Assembly (NCBI GenBank): GCA_015229045.1
Contig: JADGCJ010000044.1
Location: forward strand, 1 to 24,723
Direction of reading: 5' to 3'
Length of the DNA: 24,723 nt
DNA from: Magnetococcales bacterium
GTDB taxonomy: Bacteria > Pseudomonadota > Magnetococcia > Magnetococcales > DC0425bin3
This document shows, piece by piece, positions 17,984-24,653 of this stretch. Both the position numbers and the translations under genes were made by a program. The stretch's first letter is position 1, and each line of letters opens with the position of its first letter. Under the pieces are notes generated by a model. The model did not search any database and was not told the origin of the DNA. It was given only the letters and a program-made list of their open reading frames with translations.

Positions 17984-19468
17984 ATGTTGAGTCTGGTGAC
18001 CTTTCTTCCCCTGGCGGGTGCCTTGGCCATCGTGCTGGTGATTCGGAACGATGCGTCCGCGAAGCTCACCGCCCTTGGTGTCTCCCTGGTAACATTTTTG
18101 TTGAGTCTGCGTCTCTATGCGGCATTCGATACCACCACGGCGGCCTTTCAGTTCCTGGAGGAGTATGTCTGGCTGCCCGACCTGGGTATCAGCTACCGGA
18201 TGGGTGTGGATGGCATCAGCCTGCCGCTTCTCCTGCTCACCACCCTGTTGACGCCCATTTGCATCCTGGCCTCCTGGGAGTCGGTCAAGATGCGCGTCCG
18301 GGAGTACATGATAGCCTTTCTCGCCCTGGAGAGCTTTGTCATCGGGGTGTTTTGCGCCCTCGATTTCATGCTTTTTTACATTCTCTGGGAGGCGATGCTG
18401 ATTCCGATGTTTTTGATCATCGGTGTGTGGGGCGGGCCGCGCCGGGTCTATGCGGCGCTCAAGTTTTTCCTCTACACCCTGGCCGGTTCGGTGGTCATGC
18501 TGGTCTCGGTGCTGGTCCTGACCAGCAAGGGGCACACCTTCAGCATACCCGAGTTGATGAAACTGCATCTGCCCATGGGGTTGCAGGTGTGGATTTTTCT
18601 GGGCTTTTTTGTCTCCTTTGCCGTCAAGGTGCCCATGTGGCCGGTGCATACCTGGTTGCCGGATGCCCATGTGGAGGCGCCGACGGCGGGTTCGGTCATC
18701 CTGGCCGGGGTGTTGTTGAAGATGGGGGCTTATGGTTTCCTGCGTTTTTCCCTGCCCATGCTGCCGGATGCCTCGCACTACTTTGCGCCGTTGATCTATG
18801 GTCTGTCGCTGGTGGCGGTGGTCTATACCGCCCTGGTGGCCCTGATGCAGACCGATTTGAAAAAATTGATCGCCTACTCGTCGGTATCGCACATGGGGTT
18901 TGTGACCCTGGGTCTGTTTGCCTTCAATCAACTGGGGATCGAAGGGGGGCTTTTGCAGATGGTCAACCATGGCCTGGTCTCGGGGGCGCTCTTCCTGCTG
19001 GTGGGTGTGGTGTATGACAGGCTGCATACCCGGGAGATCGCTCGTTTCGGGGGGTTGGCCCTGCGCATGCCGGTTTATGCCACGCTGTTCATGATCTTCA
19101 CCATGGCCTCGGTCGGGTTGCCGGGGACCAACGGTTTCATCGGCGAATTTCTCATCCTGCTGGGCCTGTTTGCCACCAGCAAGGGGGTGACGGTGGTGGC
19201 GGCGACCGGCGTGGTGCTGGGGGCGGCCTACATGTTGTGGATGTTCAAAAAAGTGGTGTTCGGCGAGGTGCGGCACGCGGATGTCCAGACCTTGACCGAT
19301 GTCACCCCTCGGGAGGTGGCCCTGTTCGTGCCTCTGCTGATCCTGGTCTTCTGGATCGGCTTCAATCCGGATCCGTTTTTGAAGATACTTCATGTCTCGG
19401 TGGAAAATTTGCTGACGCAAGTGGCTGTCGGCAAGGCGGCCGGAGGTCACACACTGGCCATGTATTGA
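17984..19468 (+). CDS. nuoM: NADH-quinone oxidoreductase subunit M (antiporter-like)
   Basis: The second antiporter-like proton-pumping subunit, 494 residues with about 14 helices. Core motifs: FYILWEAMLIPMFLIIGVWGG (helix 5 Glu), VPMWPVHTWLPDAHVEAPTAGSVILAGVLLKMGAYG (key Lys/His), and TDLKKLIAYSSVSHMGFV. ATG 17984 gives the typical MLSLVTFLPLAGAL start, with GGGG about 9 nt upstream. A GTG at 17978 and a much longer open frame upstream are not supported by the family. It is separated from nuoL by 71 nt with no gene. Confidence 0.95.
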   Translation: MLSLVTFLPLAGALAIVLVIRNDASAKLTALGVSLVTFLLSLRLYAAFDTTTAAFQFLEEYVWLPDLGISYRMGVDGISLPLLLLTTLLTPICILASWESVKMRVREYMIAFLALESFVIGVFCALDFMLFYILWEAMLIPMFLIIGVWGGPRRVYAALKFFLYTLAGSVVMLVSVLVLTSKGHTFSIPELMKLHLPMGLQVWIFLGFFVSFAVKVPMWPVHTWLPDAHVEAPTAGSVILAGVLLKMGAYGFLRFSLPMLPDASHYFAPLIYGLSLVAVVYTALVALMQTDLKKLIAYSSVSHMGFVTLGLFAFNQLGIEGGLLQMVNHGLVSGALFLLVGVVYDRLHTREIARFGGLALRMPVYATLFMIFTMASVGLPGTNGFIGEFLILLGLFATSKGVTVVAATGVVLGAAYMLWMFKKVVFGEVRHADVQTLTDVTPREVALFVPLLILVFWIGFNPDPFLKILHVSVENLLTQVAVGKAAGGHTLAMY

Positions 19469-19479
19469 TGCTGCATCGG

Positions 19480-19502
19480 GTCCGATCCATGGGGGATCGG
19501 GC
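19480..19502 (+). promoter_or_regulatory. Intercistronic hairpin between nuoM and nuoN
   Basis: CCGATCC (19482-19488) and GGATCGG (19494-19500) pair perfectly around a 5-nt loop; a G-T and a G-C pair extend the stem to 9 bp. It lies in the 89-nt nuoM-nuoN gap, the widest inside the operon. There is no T-tract, so termination is unlikely; an RNA-processing or stability element is possible. Confidence 0.35.
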
Positions 19503-19557
19503 GTGGGTGATCCGCCGGTGCGGGTTGCCCTGAACTGAATCGGAGACGCTCAAGCCC

Positions 19558-21009
19558 ATGTCTGTTCCTATGCCGGAGATCAATCTGGTTCCCCTGTTGC
19601 CAGAGATTGTCATTGCCCTTGCGGCCATGGGCCTGTTGCTCGCAGGGGCCTGGCGCGATAAAGGGAGCGGCGGCAGCCTGGTCGGCTATGGGGCCATCCT
19701 GGCCATCCTGCTGGCGGCTCTCCTCACCTGGAGCAGCAGTGGCCCCAACACTGCCGAGACGTTTGATGGCATGTTTGTCCTCGATCCGTTTGCATCCTTC
19801 ATGAAAATGTTGATGTATGTCGGTGCCCTGTTCCCGATTCTGCTGTCGTGGGATGCCCTGCAACGCCTCGACATGCGTACCGGGGAGTACTTTGTTCTTA
19901 ATCTGTTTGCCCTGCTGGGCGGCATGATCATGGTTTCCAGCGGTGATTTCTTGACTCTCTACCTGGGCCTGGAAATGATGTCGCTCTCCATCTATGTTCT
20001 GGCGGGCTACCGTCGCGATGACGCCTTGGCCAACGAGGCCGGCCTGAAATATTTCGTTCTGGGTTCAATGGCGTCGGGATTGTTGTTATATGGCATCAGT
20101 TTGATTTATGGTGGAACGGGCGGCATCACCTTCGCCGGGGTGCAGGAGAGCGTGGCGGTTGCAGGAACTGGCCACCTTGGCGTCCACCTGGGGGTGATCC
20201 TGGTCGTTGCCGGTATGGCCTTCAAGGTGGCCGCAGCGCCCTTCCATATGTGGTCGCCGGATGTCTACGAAGGGTCGGCGACGCCGGTCACCGCCTTCAT
20301 GTCCTCTCTGCCGAAGATTGCCGGCTTTGCGGCGATCTATCGGGTGTTGCCGGGGGCCTTTGCCGACTTGCACGGGCAATGGGGTCCGGTGTTGCAGTTT
20401 CTCAGCATCATATCGTTGGTGGTTGGTGCCTTCGCGGCGATACCCCAGACCAACATCAAACGCATGCTGGCTTATTCGTCGGTCGGTCATGTGGGTTATG
20501 CCCTGATCGGGTTGGTTCCCGGGACCGTGCTTGGTTATCGGAGCGTCCTGATCTATCTGGCTATTTATTTATTCATGAACATGGGGGTCTTTGCCCTGAT
20601 CCTGGTTTTTGCCCGTGACGGAATTGGCGAGTCCATCCAGGATTATCGAGGGTTGGCCCATAAGCGGCCTGTCCTGGCGGCGGTGGTGGCGCTGTTCATG
20701 TTTTCCATGGCAGGCATTCCGCCGTTCGCCGGATTTATTGGCAAGTTGAATGTTTTCATGGCGGCGGTCAACGGCGGCCATGTGGGTTTGGCCCTGGCGG
20801 GTGTTCTTTCCTCGGCGGTAGCGGCGTTCTATTATCTGCGCATCGTCAAGATCATGTACTTCGAACAGCCCGAAGTCGGCTTCCAGATGCGGGTGGGCGG
20901 CTTCAGCGGCGCGGTGATCGCCGTAAGTGCCTTCTTGATCCTGGCCTGGGGGATTCAGCCGGGCAGACTGCTTGCCTGGGCGGAGCTCTCGGTGACGCCG
21001 TTCATGTAG
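19558..21009 (+). CDS. nuoN: NADH-quinone oxidoreductase subunit N (antiporter-like)
   Basis: The third antiporter-like subunit, 483 residues with about 14 helices, closing the nuo operon. Core motifs: FLTLYLGLEMMSLSIYVLAGY (helix 5 Glu), AFKVAAAPFHMWSPDVYEGSATPVTAFMSSLPKIAGF, and TNIKRMLAYSSVGHVGYALIG. ATG 19558 is preceded by CGGAG at a rather long spacing; ATG 19570 (MPEINLVPLLPEI) is an alternative. The stop is 2 nt before the first possible start of the nucleotidyltransferase-HEPN gene. Confidence 0.95.
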   Translation: MSVPMPEINLVPLLPEIVIALAAMGLLLAGAWRDKGSGGSLVGYGAILAILLAALLTWSSSGPNTAETFDGMFVLDPFASFMKMLMYVGALFPILLSWDALQRLDMRTGEYFVLNLFALLGGMIMVSSGDFLTLYLGLEMMSLSIYVLAGYRRDDALANEAGLKYFVLGSMASGLLLYGISLIYGGTGGITFAGVQESVAVAGTGHLGVHLGVILVVAGMAFKVAAAPFHMWSPDVYEGSATPVTAFMSSLPKIAGFAAIYRVLPGAFADLHGQWGPVLQFLSIISLVVGAFAAIPQTNIKRMLAYSSVGHVGYALIGLVPGTVLGYRSVLIYLAIYLFMNMGVFALILVFARDGIGESIQDYRGLAHKRPVLAAVVALFMFSMAGIPPFAGFIGKLNVFMAAVNGGHVGLALAGVLSSAVAAFYYLRIVKIMYFEQPEVGFQMRVGGFSGAVIAVSAFLILAWGIQPGRLLAWAELSVTPFM

Positions 21010-21038
21010 GCATGACGGGCAGTCTGATTGGTGGCACC

Positions 21039-21842
21039 ATGGTTTCCGTCACGCAGGAAATACTGGATGAGATGGTCTGTGTCATCGTCGAGGCTGTGCA
21101 GCCGGAACAAATCGTCCTGTTCGGTTCCATGGCGCGGGGGGAGGCGACCGAGGAGTCCGACATCGACCTGCTGATCGTGGAGAAAGAGGGGTTCACGGAG
21201 CGGAGTCGTTGGCAGGAGTTGGGGCGGATTCGTCAGTTGCTGGCCGGATTTCCCATGTCCAAGGATATTTTGCTCTACAGCCACGATGAGGTGATGCGCT
21301 GGAAAAAGAGCTTGAATCATGTCGTTGCCGAGGCCATGCAAGATGGAAAGTTGCTTTATGATCAGGATCTTGGTCACTGTTATGGTCATCATGCATCCTC
21401 CCGGGTTCCTGCCTGTACGGATGGGGGAGGGGTGGGCGGCATGGGCGATATGGACCAGGCGGAAACATTGCGACGCATGGCAGACAAGGATTATCGTGCC
21501 CTGCAAGTGATGTTGGACCCCATGCAGGTTGACGTGGAAGTTTTTGGACTTCACGTCCAGCGAGCCGTTGAAAAAGGCCTGAAGGCGTGGTTGTGTATCC
21601 TGGGTGTGCGGTTTCCCAAAAAACATAATCTTGAGGAGTTGGCTCTTCTTCTGAAAAAAACGGGTGCGGTCATTCCGGATGCGTTTATACCCCTGTTGGG
21701 TTATTCGGACTTCGCTTCCAAATTTCGTTATGTTTCTTACCCCGAGTTCGACGAGGATATCGATCGAAGCGCCACGGTTGTTCTGGTGGGGGGACTCCTC
21801 CGGCATGTGGGTGGCCAATTGGCCGGAGTTTCTCGGAAATGA
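21039..21842 (+). CDS. Nucleotidyltransferase (MNT)-HEPN fusion protein
   Basis: 267 residues joining two domains that are usually made by neighbouring genes. Residues 1-108 are a minimal nucleotidyltransferase with LFGSMARGEATEESDIDLLIVE (GS at 29-30, the Asp41/Asp43 metal pair) and a third acidic residue near Asp76. Residues 138-260 are a HEPN helical bundle (DYRALQVMLD, VQRAVEKGLKAWLCILG, KKHNLEELALLLKK, FRYVSYPEF). An Arg191-x4-His196 is present, but at the HdL loop, not the usual C-terminal RNase site. The linker (about 109-134) is Gly/His-rich and looks like translated spacer. In known MNT-HEPN pairs the MNT protein adenylylates and silences the HEPN toxin. ATG 21039 has GGTGG upstream; ATG 21012 is in frame. 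An internal start could give free HEPN. Confidence 0.85.
   Translation: MVSVTQEILDEMVCVIVEAVQPEQIVLFGSMARGEATEESDIDLLIVEKEGFTERSRWQELGRIRQLLAGFPMSKDILLYSHDEVMRWKKSLNHVVAEAMQDGKLLYDQDLGHCYGHHASSRVPACTDGGGVGGMGDMDQAETLRRMADKDYRALQVMLDPMQVDVEVFGLHVQRAVEKGLKAWLCILGVRFPKKHNLEELALLLKKTGAVIPDAFIPLLGYSDFASKFRYVSYPEFDEDIDRSATVVLVGGLLRHVGGQLAGVSRK
21423..21452 (+). promoter_or_regulatory. Internal ribosome binding site and start inside the MNT-HEPN gene
   Basis: GGGGGAGGGG (21423-21432) sits 8 nt before an in-frame ATG at 21441 and 17 nt before ATG 21450. Both fall exactly at the border between linker and HEPN domain, so a separate HEPN polypeptide (start MDQAETLRRM) may be translated from the same message. 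The same purines also encode the glycine-rich linker, so the resemblance could be fortuitous. Confidence 0.4.
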
Positions 21843-21869
21843 GTAAAGTTAATTGTTCCTCCTCTATCC

Positions 21870-21880
21870 AGTATGATACT
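21870..21880. promoter_or_regulatory. Palindrome with -10-like box before the antitoxin gene
   Basis: AGTAT-G-ATACT is a perfect 11-nt interrupted palindrome, 65 nt before the antitoxin-like start. It contains TATGAT (21872-21877), five of six matches to a sigma-70 -10 box; the -35 region is weak. Overlap of a palindrome and a promoter box is the usual layout of an autoregulated toxin-antitoxin operator. The short gap (21843-21945) is AT-richer than the surrounding operons and has no other gene. Confidence 0.35.
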
Positions 21881-21945
21881 CTCATGGGGTTGTTTGTCTC
21901 GGGAAGGTCGGCTTCCAACAGGTAGCCTGACAAAAAGGGGTGATC

Positions 21946-22209
21946 ATGATTCGGGCGATTGAGGCTGAAATCAGCACGGATGGACGGGTTACCTTGAACC
22001 AGCCTTTGGTTCTGGATGAGCGGCGGTGTGCTGTTTTGACAATCATGGAGCCAGTGGCCATTGCGAAGGGGGGAGACGATGAGTTGCAGCGTGGCAATGT
22101 TCTGGATGTGCTGAAGTTTCTGAATGAGAACAGGTTGCCTCCCGAGTCACGACCTTCTGCGGAGGAGGTTGACGCACATGTCCAGGAAATACAGGTGGCA
22201 TGGGAGTGA
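21946..22209 (+). CDS. Small antitoxin-like protein (DUF104/AbrB-like N-terminus)
   Basis: 87 residues. The N-terminal half, MIRAIEAEISTDGRVTLNQP followed by LVLDERRCAVLTIMEP, resembles the short beta-rich DNA-binding or DUF104-type domain of antitoxins paired with PIN toxins. The C-terminal half, DVLKFLNENRLPPESRPSAEEVDAHVQEIQVAWE, looks like the helical toxin-binding tail typical of VapB-type antitoxins. ATG 21946 follows AGGGG; a GTG at 21940 would add two residues. Its last 10 nt overlap the start of a PIN-domain remnant, the usual antitoxin-toxin arrangement. The frame is intact, so the antitoxin outlived its toxin. The exact family is uncertain. Confidence 0.7.
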   Translation: MIRAIEAEISTDGRVTLNQPLVLDERRCAVLTIMEPVAIAKGGDDELQRGNVLDVLKFLNENRLPPESRPSAEEVDAHVQEIQVAWE

Positions 22210-22458
22210 ACGGCTGCGTTTATCTGGACACTTGTATTGCCATTTACCTTGTTGAAGAGCATCCACGCTCCGGAGCCGGTTTATCCGCATGCCGCTGACA
22301 TGAGGGCATACCATGGTCTAAAAACCCAGGATGCCTTGCACTTGGCTACGGCCATACATCATCGTTGCGCGGAGTTCTGGACCAATGACAATCATTTGGC
22401 AGCTATGGCCCCGGGGTTGGTGGTCAACCTGATTGAACGAAAACAACCCGCAGTCTGA
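22200..22458 (+). pseudogene. vapC-like PIN-domain toxin, internally deleted and frameshifted
   Basis: The frame from ATG 22200 begins GCVYLDTCIAIYLVEEHP, a good PIN N-terminus with the first catalytic Asp, then meets a stop after about 32 codons. From about 22265 the next frame over reads AADMRAYHGLKTQDALHLATAIHHRCAEFWTNDNHLA, the typical C-terminal part of a VapC PIN domain, including the last two catalytic Asp (QDALHLA and TND). It runs to a TGA at 22456. The two pieces together cover about 80 residues of a normal ~135, so roughly 50-60 codons, including the central Glu, are missing and the join is out of frame. No intact product is expected. It overlaps the antitoxin-like gene by 10 nt. 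Confidence 0.8.
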
Positions 22459-22492
22459 CAACAAGTCCGAATTGTCGCTCTTGAATAACCCC

Positions 22493-23650
22493 ATGCACCA
22501 GATCCTGTCGTGCGCCGCAGTCACAGCCGGTGGCGTGCTGCCGTTCGACCATTTCATGGAACTGGCCTTGTACCATCCGGAACAGGGCTACTACATGCGG
22601 CGGCACGCCCGGATTGGTCGTTCCGGTGATTTTGTCACCGCGCCGGAGATCACCTCCCTGTTTGGCGAGCTGCTCACGCTGCAGTGGGTCGAGGTGTGGG
22701 AGCTGCTCGGTCGGCCGGCGCGGTTCGATCTGGTGGAACTGGGCGCCGGAACGGGACGTCTGGCCTGCGACGTGCTGATGACCGCCAGACGGTTTCCGGA
22801 TTTTGCCCGAGCGCTGCACTATGTGATTGTCGAGCGGAGTTGTGACTTTCGTGCCAGACAGCAAGAGATGCTGGCTCCCCTGGAGAGCACCGGGGTTGCG
22901 GTGACATGGATGGAGGATCTGGACTCCCTGGCCGCAGCCATGGCGGATGGGGTGGTAGGCGGCATCTTCTCCAATGAATTTTTCGATGCCTTGCCGGTGC
23001 ATTGGGTGACCATGACCGATGCCGGATTGCGCGCCTTGGGCGCCACCTGGAATGGCGAGTCCTGGCAGGTCGCAGAGACTGCCCTGCCGCCGGAGGTGGT
23101 GGCGGACCATTTCTCCCGGCGGGGCATCACCCTGGAGACGGGCTATCGGACCGAAATCGGCAGCCAGGCGATGGCCTGGATGGAGCGTCTGGGGTCGCTC
23201 TTGCGGCACGGGGTTGTGCTGACCATCGATTATGGCCATCCTGAACGCGATTATTACCATCCCTCTTGTCGCGCGGGACATCTGGTTGGGCACCGTCGGC
23301 ATGAACGCATCGATGATCCTCTGGCTTCGCCTGGGGAGATGGATTTGACGGCGCACGTCGATTTCTCGTCCCTGGCCAGGAGTGGGGAGCGCGCAGGCTT
23401 GACGACTCTCGGCTTCACGACCCAGGGCTGGTTCCTGTTGGGATTGGGCATCCTGACGCGCCTGGAGCAGCTGCTGGCCCGGGAGAAAATGATTCGGGAA
23501 GAGAGAGAACGGTTGCAGAGTGCCGTACGACGGTTGATCATGCCCGATGCCATGGGAGAGCGCTTCAAGGTGTTGGTACAAGGGGTTGGTCTGCCACCCG
23601 ACACGACCTTGGCCGGATTTAGGTTGAACGATCAGCGGCTACGACTGTAA
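22493..23650 (+). CDS. midA: MidA/NDUFAF7-family SAM-dependent methyltransferase
   Basis: 385 residues, class I methyltransferase of the PF02636 (DUF185) family. Landmarks: FDHFMELALYHPEQGYYM (18-35), GDFVTAPEITSLFGEL (45-60), the SAM-binding VELGAGTGRLACDVL (81-95), SNEFFDALPVHW, TIDYGH, and DLTAHVDFSSL near the C-terminus. All are family hallmarks. The human homologue NDUFAF7 dimethylates an arginine of the NuoD-equivalent subunit and is required for complex I assembly. A location just after the nuo operon makes the same role plausible here. ATG 22493 gives the normal N-terminus but has no clear ribosome binding site; in-frame TTG codons at 22433, 22472 and 22481 are alternatives. The gene begins just after the vapC remnant, so its original promoter or coupling to nuoN may have been disrupted. 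Confidence 0.9.
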   Translation: MHQILSCAAVTAGGVLPFDHFMELALYHPEQGYYMRRHARIGRSGDFVTAPEITSLFGELLTLQWVEVWELLGRPARFDLVELGAGTGRLACDVLMTARRFPDFARALHYVIVERSCDFRARQQEMLAPLESTGVAVTWMEDLDSLAAAMADGVVGGIFSNEFFDALPVHWVTMTDAGLRALGATWNGESWQVAETALPPEVVADHFSRRGITLETGYRTEIGSQAMAWMERLGSLLRHGVVLTIDYGHPERDYYHPSCRAGHLVGHRRHERIDDPLASPGEMDLTAHVDFSSLARSGERAGLTTLGFTTQGWFLLGLGILTRLEQLLAREKMIREERERLQSAVRRLIMPDAMGERFKVLVQGVGLPPDTTLAGFRLNDQRLRL

Positions 23651-23681
23651 AATGCCCGGTTTGGTTTCCTGACCGGGCATT
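23651..23681 (+). terminator. Hairpin after midA, possible weak terminator
   Basis: AATGCCCGGT (23651-23660) and ACCGGGCATT (23672-23681) form a perfect 10-bp stem with an 11-nt loop directly after the midA stop. On the + strand it is followed by TGGGG, not a T-tract. Read on the - strand it would be followed by TTTT. It may slow transcription or protect the 3' end; efficient intrinsic termination is doubtful. Confidence 0.4.
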
Positions 23682-23735
23682 GGGGTCAGCTCTGCCCGGC
23701 GGGCGGGACATCGCAACGGATGGATGAGGTTGGCC

Positions 23736-24533
23736 ATGGGCATTCTGGATGGGAAGCGTGGATTGATTTTTGGTGTGGCCAACGAGCGGAGCATCGCTTG
23801 GGGTATTGCGCAGGCCTGTCATCGGGAAGGGGCCGTCCAGGGGTTCACTTATCTGGGCAGTGCTCTGGAAAAACGGGTGCGGCCGCTTGCCGAGAGCCTG
23901 GGATCGACCATGGTACTCCCCTGCAATGTAACGGTCGACGAGGAGATGGCGGCCGTGTTCGCTCAGGCACGAGAGGAGTGGGGAGGCGTCGATTACGTCC
24001 TCCACTCAGTGGCCTTTGCCCGCAAGGAGGAGTTGAAGGGGCACTTTTACCAGACCACTCCCGAAGGATTTCGCATTGCCATGGAGACATCGGTCTACTC
24101 CCTGGTCAGCATGTGTCGGCATGCAGCACCTTTGATGTCGGCGGGGGGAAGCATTCTGACACTCTCTTACCTTGGTGCCGAGCGGGTGATGCCGCATTAC
24201 AACGTGATGGGTGTGGCCAAGGCAGCCTTGGAGGCGAGCGTGCGCTATCTGGCGGTGGATATGGGTCCGCGACAGATACGGGTCAATGCCATCTCCGCCG
24301 GTCCCATCAAGACGTTGGCGGCCTCGGGGATTGGCGATTTCAAGGAGATTCTCAACTGGAATCGCGACAACGCCCCCATGCGCCGCAATGTGGAGACAGC
24401 CGAGGTGGCAGAAGCGGCGGTTTTCCTGCTCTCGGCCATGGGGGGTGGGGTGACCGGCGAAGTATTGCATGTGGATGCCGGTTATCATGTCGTGGGCATG
24501 CGGGCTGAAAATATTGCCGACGAAAAAGAATGA
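23736..24533 (+). CDS. fabI: Enoyl-[acyl-carrier-protein] reductase (NADH), FabI
   Basis: A short-chain dehydrogenase-type enoyl-ACP reductase that performs the last step of each fatty acid elongation cycle; 265 residues (E. coli 262). Features: GVANERSIAWGIA nucleotide-binding loop (13-25), LHSVAFA, SYLGAERVMPHYNVMGVAK with catalytic Tyr155 and Lys162 (Tyr-x6-Lys), and GPIKTLAASGI (189-199). Position 64, Asp in E. coli FabI (CDV, adenine contact), is Asn here (CNV). ATG 23736 gives the canonical MGILDGKR start, with TGAGG 6 nt upstream; ATG 23724 would add four residues. It is separated from midA by 85 nt and a hairpin. Confidence 0.94.
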   Translation: MGILDGKRGLIFGVANERSIAWGIAQACHREGAVQGFTYLGSALEKRVRPLAESLGSTMVLPCNVTVDEEMAAVFAQAREEWGGVDYVLHSVAFARKEELKGHFYQTTPEGFRIAMETSVYSLVSMCRHAAPLMSAGGSILTLSYLGAERVMPHYNVMGVAKAALEASVRYLAVDMGPRQIRVNAISAGPIKTLAASGIGDFKEILNWNRDNAPMRRNVETAEVAEAAVFLLSAMGGGVTGEVLHVDAGYHVVGMRAENIADEKE

Positions 24534-24552
24534 ATTGAGAGACTGGAATGGA

Positions 24553-24583
24553 GGTCCAGGAAGGGCACAGCCCTTCCTGGACC
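24553..24583 (+). terminator. Perfect 14-bp hairpin after fabI
   Basis: Arms 24553-24566 and 24570-24583 (GGTCCAGGAAGGGC and its exact complement) pair around a 3-nt ACA loop, 20 nt after the fabI stop. No T-tract follows, so it is not a classic intrinsic terminator, but such a stem should stop or protect transcript ends. Its right arm is also the first part of the repeat copy that starts at 24565, so it may be part of the repeat itself. Confidence 0.45.
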
Positions 24584-24653
24584 GTCCCGGTCTTTCGATA
24601 GTAAAAAATACGTAACTATTCAACCGGCAACGAATCGGGGTCCAGGGGGCTGG
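24565..24653. repeat. Right copy of the dispersed ~90-bp repeat
   Basis: The same ordered blocks as at 1-92, in the same orientation: GCACAGCCCTTCC (24565-24577), GTCTTTC (24590-24596), GTAACTAT (24612-24619), the 22-bp identical block (24624-24645) and CCAG-N4-CTGG (24642-24653). Beyond 24653 the two copies diverge. The remaining bases to 24723 include a small GGGC-GAA-GCCC hairpin and no gene. Two diverged copies about 24.5 kb apart point to a genome-wide repeat family. Confidence 0.75.

Noticed and set aside
22237..22458. A 73-codon frame as an independent small gene
   Set aside because: It is the C-terminal part of a PIN toxin without its N-terminus and with no ribosome binding site; better treated as part of the vapC remnant.
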